Below the pieces are notes generated by a model that was not told where the DNA came from, searched no databases, and was given only the letters and a program-made list of their open reading frames with translations. Shown piece after piece: positions 23,329 through 31,568 of a stretch of 64,000 bases of DNA (its first letter is position 1; each line of letters begins with the position of its first letter). Location: contig OZ244736.1 of the NCBI GenBank assembly GCA_965219405.1, forward strand, positions 1,240,001-1,304,000, read 5' to 3'. Both the position numbers and the translations under genes were made by a program. This DNA is from VXMO01 sp965219405. Lineage in GTDB: Bacteria; Chloroflexota; Dehalococcoidia; UBA6926.

Positions 23329-23358
23329 ACTATGCGCCCGATTATGTCCGCCAATCAA
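23329..23358 (-). promoter_or_regulatory. promoter of the second acyl-CoA dehydrogenase gene
   Basis: On the minus strand: TTGATT (23353-23358), 18-nt spacer, CATAGT (23329-23334), with GGGCG before and GGCGGCG after the -10. Layout and -10 context repeat those of the CoA-transferase promoter. Confidence 0.5.
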
Positions 23359-23400
23359 GACCAAGCCCCGAGGAAATTGGAACAAAATAGCGAAAAGGGG

Positions 23401-23429
23401 TTGACAAGCGAACGCCCGTTCGGTAAAGT
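23401..23429 (+). promoter_or_regulatory. promoter with a perfect operator palindrome in its spacer
   Basis: TTGACA (23401-23406), 17-nt spacer, TAAAGT (23424-23429). The spacer holds the perfect palindrome CGAACG-CC-CGTTCG (23409-23422). It fits the Gram-positive LexA box CGAAC-N4-GTTCG and also TetR-family operators. A bound repressor would block RNA polymerase. No clear protein gene follows until vapB at 23677. Confidence 0.65.
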
Positions 23430-23435
23430 GGGTTC

Positions 23436-23560
23436 ACTCCTCCTTCTCCCACAACCATCTCCCCGCGCAAAAGGATGGATGGGAGAACGGCGCTTCCCGA
23501 GGGTAGGGGAAAGTGCCAAAGAGATGCGGCGCGGCGGTCAACCGCCGCGCCGCAGTCTTC
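23436..23560 (+). ncRNA. candidate short regulated transcript ending in a strong hairpin
   Basis: Transcription from the 23401 promoter would run into a 13-bp perfect hairpin with a TCAA loop (23525-23537/23542-23554). It is GC-only apart from the closing pair and lacks a T-run. The transcript of about 125 nt could be a small RNA. A 37-codon frame (ATG 23479 to TGA 23592) runs through the hairpin and encodes a very Arg-rich peptide; with a weak AAAGGA ribosome site it is less convincing than an RNA product. The rest of the gap 23271-23676 shows only promoters. Confidence 0.4.
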
Positions 23561-23676
23561 CCCGAAGCACAAACCGAGGGCGTAAGCGCTGATCTGTGTC
23601 TCGAAGTCACATTTGCCCCGGCTTATGAGAGTGTGTAACGTGATTACACAACACCGACACAGCTAGGTGGAGTCTC

Positions 23677-23961
23677 ATGGCAAGAGTTCAGTTGGTCATC
23701 CCGGACGAGGATCGCGCCAAGTTCGTGCAGCAGGCGAAGAAAGAAGGCCTGTCGTTCAGTGCCTGGCTGCGAGCCGCCGCTCAGGACAGGCTGCGCGAGG
23801 GGCCACGACGCGGTCGGATAACGACAAGAGAAGAACTGGAAGAGATATACCGAAGAATCGATGCCCGTCACGAAGCGGAAGGGTTGGGTCCGGAGCCCGA
23901 TTGGGAAGAGCATAAGCGAGTGATTAACACGCCGCGGAAGAGTGTGCAGGACGCTTTGTGA
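23677..23961 (+). CDS. vapB: VapB-like antitoxin
   Basis: A 94-residue protein with an N-terminal strand-helix-helix (VQLVIPDEDRAKFVQQAKKE, then SFSAWLRAAAQDRLREG) of the ribbon-helix-helix type and an acidic, helical C-terminus. A GGTGGAG ribosome site precedes the ATG. Its stop overlaps the toxin GTG start by 4 nt. It is not closely similar to the VapB at 12420-12686. Confidence 0.75.
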   Translation: MARVQLVIPDEDRAKFVQQAKKEGLSFSAWLRAAAQDRLREGPRRGRITTREELEEIYRRIDARHEAEGLGPEPDWEEHKRVINTPRKSVQDAL

Positions 23962-24347
23962 TTTTCGTTGACTCCAATGTATTCATGTATGCGGTGGGTC
24001 GCCCCCATCCATTGCAGCCCGCCGCCCGGCAATTCTTTCTTGAGTCTCTCGAAGGCCGTGTTGAACTCGTTACATCCGCTGAAGTTCTTCAGGAGTTAGC
24101 CCACTCGTACTTGCCGGTTGGCAGGCTGGGCGACTTCGACGAGGCATTGGAACGAATTGCGGACTTTGGGATCACAGTCTGGCCGCTGGAGCAAGAGGAT
24201 GTCGAGTTGGCCCGCATTCTACGTGAACGGTACCCAAGACTGCAGGCAAGAGACCTCTGCTACTTGGCAAGTTGCCAAAGGCGCGGTGTCACGCAAGTCA
24301 AGACGTTCGACGAGGCTCTTGCCGCAATAACCAACGGCCCTGCTTAG
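23958..24347 (+). CDS. vapC: VapC-like PIN-domain ribonuclease toxin
   Basis: A 129-residue PIN protein: Asp5 in FVDSNVFMYA, Glu in SAEVLQELAHSY, Asp in ARDLCYLASCQRRG, and Asp in VKTFDEALAA. The catalytic set of four acids is complete. It belongs to a different PIN subgroup from the toxin at 12683-13120. Activity as an RNase toxin is expected but not proven. Confidence 0.85.
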   Translation: MIFVDSNVFMYAVGRPHPLQPAARQFFLESLEGRVELVTSAEVLQELAHSYLPVGRLGDFDEALERIADFGITVWPLEQEDVELARILRERYPRLQARDLCYLASCQRRGVTQVKTFDEALAAITNGPA

Positions 24348-24381
24348 CGCCGAGGCGGCTGTTTCCGCCCGTCTTGTCCTA

Positions 24382-24411
24382 TTGCTTAGCGTCAAATGCC
24401 GCCCGTATAAT
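24382..24411 (+). promoter_or_regulatory. promoter of speD-speE
   Basis: TTGCTT (24382-24387), 18-nt spacer, TATAAT (24406-24411). The -10 is consensus. Initiation near 24418 leaves a short leader of about 33 nt before the TTG start. Confidence 0.65.
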
Positions 24412-24450
24412 GGCGGTCACGCCAAAATCTTGATATGGGGGAAGGTGAGA

Positions 24451-24858
24451 TTGAATGCTCTAGGGACGCACGTGCTGGTGGAACTCCGCGATTGCAACGC
24501 CCATGCGTTGGATGACTTATCAACAGTCGAAACCACGCTCCTGGATACCGCGAAACGCATCGGCGCAACAATCATCGGTCATGCTTTTCACCAGTTCAGC
24601 CCCCAGGGTGTTACAGGTGTCGTCATAATCGCCGAATCTCACATTTGCATCCACACGTGGCCGGAACATGGCTATGCCGCCGTCGATATCTTCACTTGCG
24701 GCGATATCTCCCGGCTGGATGAGGCCGCTGAAGCCATCGGCGACGCGTTTGGCTCCCAGGACCGATCAACCGTCAAGCTCATGCGCGGCCAATTCGATCC
24801 GTCCGCCCGTGCCGTAACTTACGCCAGCCTCGATTTCGCCAGTGTCCCGGGCGCCTGA
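24451..24858 (+). CDS. speD: S-adenosylmethionine decarboxylase proenzyme
   Basis: A 135-residue class 1B SpeD. The self-cleavage site AESH (pyruvoyl Ser) lies in VVIIAESHICIHTWPEHG, followed by YAAVDIFTCGD with the catalytic Cys. It supplies decarboxylated AdoMet for the aminopropyl transfer by the next gene. I choose the TTG at 24451 because it aligns with the family N-terminus (NALGTHVLVELRDC) and follows GGAAGGTGAGA; a GTG at 24445 is possible. It overlaps speE by 17 nt. Confidence 0.92.
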   Translation: MNALGTHVLVELRDCNAHALDDLSTVETTLLDTAKRIGATIIGHAFHQFSPQGVTGVVIIAESHICIHTWPEHGYAAVDIFTCGDISRLDEAAEAIGDAFGSQDRSTVKLMRGQFDPSARAVTYASLDFASVPGA

Positions 24859-25870
24859 TCAATCTGTGGATGGTCCCACCGGCCGCGTCGGTGACTACCC
24901 GTATTCTGCGGCCGAGTGGGCGACGGAAGCTGTAACCCCTGATCTACACCAATTGACGCGCATTCGCCGAGTCGTCTACGAAGGCCGGACCAAATACCAA
25001 CAGGTCGAGATTCTTGATACAGAGATCTTTGGCCGCGTCCTGCGCCTCGACGGCAAGACGCAATCCAGTCAATCGGACGAGTACGTGTACCATGAGGCGC
25101 TTGTTCATCCGGTGATGCTCCATCATCTCGCGCCGCGCCGGGTGTTCATTGGTGGCGGCGGTGAGGGCGCGACATTAAGGGAAGTATTGCGGCATCGCTC
25201 TGTTGAAAGTGTCGTGATGGTCGACCTCGATGAAGAAGTCGTTGAACTCTGCAAGGAGCATCTGCCCACGTGGCACCAGGGGGCGTTTGACGATCCGCGA
25301 GTCGAGCTCCGTCACGAAGACGCGCATTCCTACCTCGAGAACACCACCGAACCGTTCGACGTGATGATCCTCGACCTTGTGGATCCGATGGAGGCCGGAC
25401 CCGCGTACCGCCTCTATACGCAGGAGTTCTATCGCATGGCGAGCGATCGGCTGACGGAAAACGGGGCTCTCGTTGTGCAGTCCGGACCGGCCATCGCGGG
25501 CATGACGGCGGGACCTGCAACTGACGCCAACAGCCATGAGCCGGAGGCGCTGACCGACCTCGTGCGCGGCTTCACGGCTCTTTACCACACGCTGGACACG
25601 CTCTTTCCTGTCGTCGCCGGATACAGTCCCGTGATTATGGACTTTGGCGGTGCGTGGAGCTTTGTGCTGGCGTCAAAGGGCGGCGAGAATCCCGCTGAGC
25701 TTGAGCCGGAACAGATTGATGCTGCTATCACGAACCGCGTGACTGTCGGCCTTCGGTACTACGACGGAATCACGCATCGCCACATGTTCTCGCTGCCCAA
25801 GCCGCTGAGGGACGCGCTGGCGGCAGAGACATGGATTGTGACAGAAGAGCACCCACTCCTCGTTCCTTAA
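24842..25870 (+). CDS. speE: spermidine synthase-like polyamine aminopropyltransferase
   Basis: A 342-residue Rossmann enzyme: AdoMet-binding loop FIGGGGEGATLREVLRH, acidic residue in VMVDLDEEVVELC, and substrate segment MILDLVDPMEAGPAYRLYTQ (core DLVDPMEAGPA). The substitution in the usual DSTDP motif, and the length, recall thermospermine/long-chain polyamine synthases, so the exact acceptor is uncertain. It is translationally coupled to speD through an overlapping GTG start. Confidence 0.9.
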   Translation: MSRAPDQSVDGPTGRVGDYPYSAAEWATEAVTPDLHQLTRIRRVVYEGRTKYQQVEILDTEIFGRVLRLDGKTQSSQSDEYVYHEALVHPVMLHHLAPRRVFIGGGGEGATLREVLRHRSVESVVMVDLDEEVVELCKEHLPTWHQGAFDDPRVELRHEDAHSYLENTTEPFDVMILDLVDPMEAGPAYRLYTQEFYRMASDRLTENGALVVQSGPAIAGMTAGPATDANSHEPEALTDLVRGFTALYHTLDTLFPVVAGYSPVIMDFGGAWSFVLASKGGENPAELEPEQIDAAITNRVTVGLRYYDGITHRHMFSLPKPLRDALAAETWIVTEEHPLLVP

Positions 25871-26000
25871 ATGGCGCGCGCCGCTCCGCCTTGTGCGGCA
25901 TAATGGCGGTCAGGATAACAGCGGTCTCCGGCAGGGTGCATAATCATTTCACCATCAATTGGGAGAACCGCCGACAGGTGTACGGGGAGGTAGGTGGAAC

Positions 26001-27662
26001 ATGCCGCGTCTAACCGGAGGACAGGCTCTTGTGCAGGCTCTCAAGCGCGAAGGCGTCGAGGTAGTGTTTGGGCTGCCCGGCGTACAGCTCGACTGGGCTT
26101 TCGACGCTCTCTATGATGAACAGGATTCGATACGGGTAGTCCACACGCGACATGAGCAGGGCACGTCTTATATGGCGGACGGTTATGCCCGCTCAACGGG
26201 CAAGGTTGGCGTGTGCCTGGTGGTGCCAGGTCCCGGACTGCTCAATGCGGGTGCCGGCCTCTCGACAGCGTATGCCACCAATTCCCGCGTCCTGTGCATC
26301 GCCGGACAGATTCCGACGCACCACATCGGCAAGGAACGCGGCGCGCTGCATGAGATCAAGAACCAGCTTGAGACAATTGGCTCCGTCACCAAGTGGGCAG
26401 GCCGAGCAATGCATACATCCGATGTGCCGGGGCTGGTTCGTGAAGCCTTTTATCAGTTGAATTCCGGCCGTCCACGCCCTGTCGAGATCGAGGTCCCGAT
26501 CGATGTGCTCATGACGCCCGACGACGTTGAGTTTTATGAGCCGGGGATGCCACATGCAATCGAGGGCGATCCTGACCAGTTGGAAAGAGCAGCCCAAGCG
26601 CTCGGCAATTCCCAACGCCCGCTCATCTTTGTTGGAGGAGGCATCATCAGCAGCGAGGCATCCGCCGAACTTCAGGAGTTGGCGGAGATGCTGGGCGCGC
26701 CCGTGATCGTTTCACAGAACGGACGCGGCGCACTGTCGGATCGTCACCCGCTCGCCCTACCGTCCATCGCGGCCTATGATCTGCTGCCCAACGCGGACGT
26801 CATTCTTGCGGTTGGAACACGATTCGTGATGCCCGGCCCTAATCCGTATCCAAGAGACGATGATCAAACCGTCATCCACATCGATATTGATGATTCCGAA
26901 CTGGACAGGAACGTTGCTCCGGATCTTGGCATCGTAGCAGACGCCAAAGTGGCGCTTGCCGACCTCATTCAGCGTGTGCCGAGGCACAACAAGTCACGCG
27001 AATCACGTGACGAGGAGATGGCCGCTGCCCGCGCCACGGTGCAGGAAAAGCTGGCGTCCATGTCGCCCGTTTCCGAGTTCGCAGGAGCGATTCGCACGGC
27101 GCTGCCGGAGGAGGGCATCTTCGTGACGGAGGTCACGCAGGTTGGGTACTTCTCCAACCAGGGATTCCCCGTGTATTCACCGCGCAGCTACATTGGCGCA
27201 GGCTACCAGGGGACGCTCGGATACGGTTTTAACACGGCGCTCGGCGTCAAGGTTGGCAACCCGGACAGACCTGTCGTCGCGATTTCCGGCGACGGTGGTT
27301 TCATGTACGGAGCGCAGGAGCTTTCAACGGCCGTTCGGTACGGCATCAACCTTGTGACAGTGGTGTTTAATGATGGCGCGTACGGGAACGTGCGCCGCAC
27401 ACAAGACACCGCCTTCAACCACCGCCTCATCGCATCCGACCTGCACAACCCGGACTTTGTGAAGTACGCGGAGGCCTTTGGCGCGCAGGGCAGGCGGGCG
27501 GAGACGCCGGAGCAGTTGACGACGCAGGTTGAGGAGGCGCTCAAGGCGGAGGCCCCGGCGCTGATTGAAGTGCCGTTGGGAGTTATGCCAAACCCGTTCG
27601 CCATGTTCGCTCCGCCGCCGGAAATGATGGAGCGTGCTCTGGAATTGGCCAAGCAGTCGTAG
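26001..27662 (+). CDS. thiamine-diphosphate enzyme of the acetolactate synthase family
   Basis: About 553 residues with three domains: N-terminal pyrimidine-binding domain (FGLPGVQLDWAFDAL, catalytic Glu in HTRHEQGTSYMADGYAR), a central domain (RPLIFVGGGIISSEA), and the C-terminal ThDP/Mg motif GDGGFMYGAQEL...VFNDGAYGN. Similar enzymes decarboxylate pyruvate-like or oxo-acids. No small regulatory subunit or branched-chain genes lie nearby, so ilvB is not claimed. The ATG at 26001 follows GGAGGTAGGTGGAAC. An upstream ATG at 25959 adds a Gly/Arg-rich piece. Confidence 0.85.
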   Translation: MPRLTGGQALVQALKREGVEVVFGLPGVQLDWAFDALYDEQDSIRVVHTRHEQGTSYMADGYARSTGKVGVCLVVPGPGLLNAGAGLSTAYATNSRVLCIAGQIPTHHIGKERGALHEIKNQLETIGSVTKWAGRAMHTSDVPGLVREAFYQLNSGRPRPVEIEVPIDVLMTPDDVEFYEPGMPHAIEGDPDQLERAAQALGNSQRPLIFVGGGIISSEASAELQELAEMLGAPVIVSQNGRGALSDRHPLALPSIAAYDLLPNADVILAVGTRFVMPGPNPYPRDDDQTVIHIDIDDSELDRNVAPDLGIVADAKVALADLIQRVPRHNKSRESRDEEMAAARATVQEKLASMSPVSEFAGAIRTALPEEGIFVTEVTQVGYFSNQGFPVYSPRSYIGAGYQGTLGYGFNTALGVKVGNPDRPVVAISGDGGFMYGAQELSTAVRYGINLVTVVFNDGAYGNVRRTQDTAFNHRLIASDLHNPDFVKYAEAFGAQGRRAETPEQLTTQVEEALKAEAPALIEVPLGVMPNPFAMFAPPPEMMERALELAKQS

Positions 27663-27689
27663 CCCGACCTGCTGCAAACGAATAGAAAT

Positions 27690-27724
27690 CGGGGGCGGCT
27701 CATGAGTCGCCCCCGGTACTTTTT
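27690..27724 (+). terminator. rho-independent terminator after the ThDP enzyme gene
   Basis: Stem CGGGGGCG (27690-27697) with CGCCCCCG (27708-27715), extended by the inner GCTCATGAGT, followed by GTACTTTTT. Confidence 0.8.
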
Positions 27725-27778
27725 GCGCCACTTATCGGCGCTCGGCGCTGGTATGCTTATTGGAGATTGGTTTCTCCT

Positions 27779-29992
27779 ATGACTACCGCAGCAGCGCGCG
27801 ATATTCTCGAAAATCTAAACAAAGAACAACGTGAGGCAGTTGAAGCTGTCGACGGGCCTGTTTTGATCATTGCCGGGCCGGGCTCCGGCAAGACCCGGGT
27901 CATCACGCACCGCATCGCCTATCTCGTGCGGACGCTCGGAGTTAATCCGCGCCGAATCCTCGCCGTCACCTTCACGAACAGGGCGGCGCGGGAGATGCGC
28001 TCACGCGTTGAGTCGCTCATCGGTGACCGCGCCAATCACTTGACGATGGGCACGTTTCACGCATTCGGCGCGGGTATCCTCCGCAAAGATGGAGAGCACA
28101 TCGGCGTGGAAAACGATTTCGTTATCTACGATCAGGATGACCAGCTCAGCCTCGTAAAGCGCGCCATTGAGGCGGAGGGTCTTGATTCACATACCTATCG
28201 TCCCCAGGCCATCCAGAATGCGATCAGTGGTGCAAAGAGCTTGATGCTAACCGTTGGAGACTATGCGGCTCAAGCAGGCAACCGTTACGAGAAGATTGTC
28301 GTCTCCTGCTATGACCGCTATGAGCAGTTGTTGAAAGCTGCCCACGCGGTCGATTTCGATGACTTGCTGATCAAACCTGTGCTGCTGTTCCGCTCAAAGC
28401 CCGACATCCTGGCCAAATACCAGGGCCGGTATGAGCAGGTCATGGTGGATGAATGGCAGGACACGAATCGGGCTCAGTACGAACTGACCAGCATGGTTGC
28501 GGGTGGACATCGGAACCTCTGCGTCGTCGGAGACCCGGATCAGTCCATCTACTCGTGGAGACACGCCGATATCCAGAACATTCTCCGATTCGAGCGCGAT
28601 TTCCCGGAAACACAAACGATTCCGCTTGGCCGCAACTACCGTTCCACGTCCACCATCGTTGATGCCGCCCACGCGCTCGTGAAGGGGAACAAGGATCGTA
28701 AAGAGATCGAGCTGACGGCAGCAAAGGGTAGTGGAAGGCCGGTCACCATTGAGCCGACCGATGATGAGGAATACGAGGCACTCTACGTCGCGGAGGAGAT
28801 AGAGCGGCTCGTCAACGAGGATTCTTCCCGGTACGGCGACTGCGCGATCATGTACCGCACGAACGCCCAATCCCGCGCATTGGAAGATGCGTTCAACCGC
28901 GCAGGGATCCGCTACCGAATCATTGGTGGGCTGCGCTTCTGGGAACGGCGCGAGGTAAAGGATGTCGTCGCCTATCTCCGTGTTCTCCATAACCCCTATG
29001 ACAACATCAGCCTGTTGCGTATCGTGAACACTCCGACACGCGGCATTGGCAGGCGGTCGCTGGACATCCTTGAACAATGGGCAGATGCGAACGATTCGCC
29101 GCTCTTTAGCGCCATGCAGGTTGCGGCAGACGGGGAGGGGCCAAACGTGCCGATACTTCCGGCGCAGTCGCAGCGCCCCGTCCGCGCGTTCGTGCAAATG
29201 ATGACGCATCTCCTTGAAGCGTCGCAGGAGAAGGACATCCTCGAGTTCTTTGACCAGGTGCTCCACGATACCGACTACAAAGACCATCTGCAGGCGGATG
29301 AGAATGCGGAGGATCGACTCGACAACATCGATGAACTGCGGAATGTGGCGGCTCAATACCAGGCACTCCCGCCCGGCGAGGCGTTTGCGGCGTTCCTTGA
29401 CCAGGTGGCACTGTCCACAGACCTTGATGCCGCCCTCCGTGAGGAGGGCCCGGACCGCCTTGATGCCGTGACGCTCATCACTCTGCACCAGGCCAAGGGG
29501 TTGGAGTTCCCCATCGCGTTTGTTGTGGGCTGTGAGGAGGAACTGCTGCCGCATATTCGCTCCATCGAGTCGGGTGATTCGGCGGAGATGGAGGAGGAGC
29601 GCCGCCTGTGCTATGTCGGCATGACGCGAGCGATGGAGCGGCTCTACATGACGTATGCGCTGCGGCGCAACACACGTGGGCAATACGGGCCGCGCAAGGC
29701 CTCTCGCTTTCTTCAGAGCCTGCCTGACAACCTGGTCAAGCGGCGGATGCCGTCCCTTTCCGGGTTCTCCGGCCCGCGGGAGCCGATGCCGGAGCCGCAG
29801 TTGGATGTGCCAAAGGCCCCCGCGCCGTTCAGGCCCGGTGATCACGTGGGTCATGCGCGCTTCGGACAGGGTGTTGTCGTGGCGTGCCTGGAGACGCCGA
29901 CGCGGGACGATTTTGAGGTAACAGTCGCGTTCAAGGGTCAGGGCGTCAAGCGCTTGCTTGCCGGACTTGCCGGATTGGAGAAACTGAACTGA
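27779..29992 (+). CDS. pcrA: UvrD/PcrA-family 3'-5' DNA helicase
   Basis: About 737 residues with all SF1A motifs: Q motif LNKEQREAV, Walker A AGPGSGKTRVITHR, Ia AVTFTNRAAREM, II VDEWQDTN, III VGDPDQSIYSWR, IV GRNYRST, V ITLHQAKGLEFP, VI RRLCYVGMTRAM. The C-terminus has the short DUF3553-like tail GDHVGHARFGQGVV found in PcrA. It works in replication restart and repair. I start at the ATG 27779; a TTG at 27767 is alternative. Neighbours: ThDP enzyme upstream, ribonuclease D downstream. Confidence 0.92.
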   Translation: MTTAAARDILENLNKEQREAVEAVDGPVLIIAGPGSGKTRVITHRIAYLVRTLGVNPRRILAVTFTNRAAREMRSRVESLIGDRANHLTMGTFHAFGAGILRKDGEHIGVENDFVIYDQDDQLSLVKRAIEAEGLDSHTYRPQAIQNAISGAKSLMLTVGDYAAQAGNRYEKIVVSCYDRYEQLLKAAHAVDFDDLLIKPVLLFRSKPDILAKYQGRYEQVMVDEWQDTNRAQYELTSMVAGGHRNLCVVGDPDQSIYSWRHADIQNILRFERDFPETQTIPLGRNYRSTSTIVDAAHALVKGNKDRKEIELTAAKGSGRPVTIEPTDDEEYEALYVAEEIERLVNEDSSRYGDCAIMYRTNAQSRALEDAFNRAGIRYRIIGGLRFWERREVKDVVAYLRVLHNPYDNISLLRIVNTPTRGIGRRSLDILEQWADANDSPLFSAMQVAADGEGPNVPILPAQSQRPVRAFVQMMTHLLEASQEKDILEFFDQVLHDTDYKDHLQADENAEDRLDNIDELRNVAAQYQALPPGEAFAAFLDQVALSTDLDAALREEGPDRLDAVTLITLHQAKGLEFPIAFVVGCEEELLPHIRSIESGDSAEMEEERRLCYVGMTRAMERLYMTYALRRNTRGQYGPRKASRFLQSLPDNLVKRRMPSLSGFSGPREPMPEPQLDVPKAPAPFRPGDHVGHARFGQGVVVACLETPTRDDFEVTVAFKGQGVKRLLAGLAGLEKLN

Positions 29993-30015
29993 CCTGGAGC
30001 AATCGCCCCGCGCGA

Positions 30016-31164
30016 GTGGAGATGGTTACGGACGCCGACGGCCTTGCCAGGCTCGTTGAGCGGCTGTCCCTCGAACAGTGCGTCGTTGTCGATACGGAAT
30101 CCAACAGCTTCCATCGCTTTCCTGACCGCGTTTGCCTGGTCCAAATAGCTGCCGGAGACCGTGCATGGGTCGTTGATCCACTTGAAATGACAGAGGATGA
30201 CGTTGCCCCGCTGGGCGCACTGATGGCCAATCCTGAGGTCGAAAAGGTCATTCACGCAGCCTCCAATGATGTCCGCGTCCTGGACAAAGAGTGGTCGTTC
30301 CGGGTTGCCAACATCTTTGATACAAGCATCGCGGCGCAGTTCTGCGGCATGCGGCGTGTGGGGCTGGATGCGGTGCTTATGGAGGCGGTCGGCGTTGCCA
30401 TCGTCAAATCCAAGAGCCTCCAGCGGGCGGATTGGACAGTGCGGCCACTGCCCGATGAGGCTCTGCAATACGCCGTTGACGACGTGCTGCACCTGCAGGA
30501 CTTGCGTGATGAACTGGGGCGGCGGCTTGATGAGTTTGGGCGCACTGAATGGGTTGAAGAGGAGTTCCGGCGGCTTGAGAATGTGCGCTATCGCGTGCCC
30601 GACCCACCGGAGGTCGCCTTTCTGAACGCCAAGGGCAGCCGCGCATTGGGGCCGCAGGAGCTGGCCGTGCTCCGCGAGTTGTACGTCTTTCGACACAACG
30701 AGGGCGTGCGGCGCGATGTGCCGCCGTTCAAGATCATGAGCGATGCGGTCTTGACTACTATTGCAGCCGCGGGACGCGATGATCTTGCCGAGATTGAGGG
30801 TATCCCGGCGAGCTCACTGCGACGGTATGGCAAGCGGCTGCAACGAGCACGGGAACACGGGCTTGCTGCCCCACCCGTCACCCGACCGAGAAATGGCAGC
30901 TCAAACTCCAACGGTCTGGAAGGCCGACCCACCCGGGAGCATATCGACCGGCTGCGTGACCTCAAGGCGTGGCGGAACGGACGAGGCGAGGAATTGGACC
31001 TCGATCCGGCCCTGATCTGGCCGATGCAGAGCCTGGAACGGCTGGCGTGTGATCCGTCGCTGCTGAATGATGAGACAGGGGAAGGGGCATCCGTCGTGCG
31101 GGAATGGCAAGCGCGTGAGTTTAGGGAATCACTCGCCGCTGCACTTAGGATGGCGCAGAGTTGA
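30016..31164 (+). CDS. rnd: ribonuclease D-like 3'-5' exonuclease with HRDC domain
   Basis: A 382-residue protein. The DEDDy nuclease domain has Asp/Glu in VVVDTESNSFH, Asp in IHAASNDVRVLD, and Tyr/Asp in ALQYAVDDVLHL, so all catalytic residues are present. An HRDC domain follows (VLRELYVFRHNEGVRRDVPP, cited by core RELYVFRHNEG) and a second HRDC-like segment closes the protein. It trims the 3' ends of structured RNAs such as tRNA. GTG at 30016 or ATG at 30022 may be the start. It follows the helicase gene by 23 nt. Confidence 0.85.
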   Translation: MEMVTDADGLARLVERLSLEQCVVVDTESNSFHRFPDRVCLVQIAAGDRAWVVDPLEMTEDDVAPLGALMANPEVEKVIHAASNDVRVLDKEWSFRVANIFDTSIAAQFCGMRRVGLDAVLMEAVGVAIVKSKSLQRADWTVRPLPDEALQYAVDDVLHLQDLRDELGRRLDEFGRTEWVEEEFRRLENVRYRVPDPPEVAFLNAKGSRALGPQELAVLRELYVFRHNEGVRRDVPPFKIMSDAVLTTIAAAGRDDLAEIEGIPASSLRRYGKRLQRAREHGLAAPPVTRPRNGSSNSNGLEGRPTREHIDRLRDLKAWRNGRGEELDLDPALIWPMQSLERLACDPSLLNDETGEGASVVREWQAREFRESLAAALRMAQS

Positions 31165-31184
31165 ACGAGGGAGAGGGGAACATC

Positions 31185-31568
31185 ATGGCCATCGAACGAA
31201 TACAACCGGACGGGCTGAGCAAGCCGGCGGCCTACACGCAGGTAGTGAAGGTTGGCAATTTCATCCACATTGCCGGCCAGACATCTCAGAACGCTGCCGG
31301 TGAGATTGTCGGTGTCGGCAGCATTGAAGTGCAGGCGGAGCAGGTGTTCAGCAACCTGGAGGTGGCGCTTGGTTCCGTCGGTGCGACGTGGGCGAATGTT
31401 GTTAAGGTCACCACGTTTCTAACGAGGCGAGAGGACATCGAGGGTTATCGGGCGGCGCGCCAGCGCCATATTCCTAATGATCCCCCCGCGAGCACGCTGC
31501 TGTTCATCAGCGGCCTCGCCCACCCGGACTACCTGATAGAAGTGGAAGCGACGGCAGTGTTGGACTAG
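31185..31568 (+). CDS. RidA/YjgF-family protein, lacking the usual Arg
   Basis: A 127-residue chorismate-mutase-like fold protein: AYTQVVKVGNFIHIAGQTS, WANVVKVTTFLT, and C-terminal LIEVEATAVLD. The family's imine-hydrolysing Arg, normally before Ser-Thr in PARST, is absent: the segment reads PPASTLLFISGL. It is therefore probably not a classical enamine deaminase but a different Rid subgroup. Start at ATG 31185 with GAGGGAGAGGGG upstream. It is convergent with the GNAT gene, overlapping by 4 nt. Confidence 0.82.
   Translation: MAIERIQPDGLSKPAAYTQVVKVGNFIHIAGQTSQNAAGEIVGVGSIEVQAEQVFSNLEVALGSVGATWANVVKVTTFLTRREDIEGYRAARQRHIPNDPPASTLLFISGLAHPDYLIEVEATAVLD

Noticed and set aside
23479..23592. 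37-codon Arg-rich frame after the palindrome promoter
   Set aside because: Runs through a perfect GC hairpin and has only a weak ribosome site; kept as a note, not a gene.
28394..29854. Long minus-strand frame of 486 codons inside the helicase gene
   Set aside because: It lies entirely opposite the conserved helicase motifs and has no recognisable domain.
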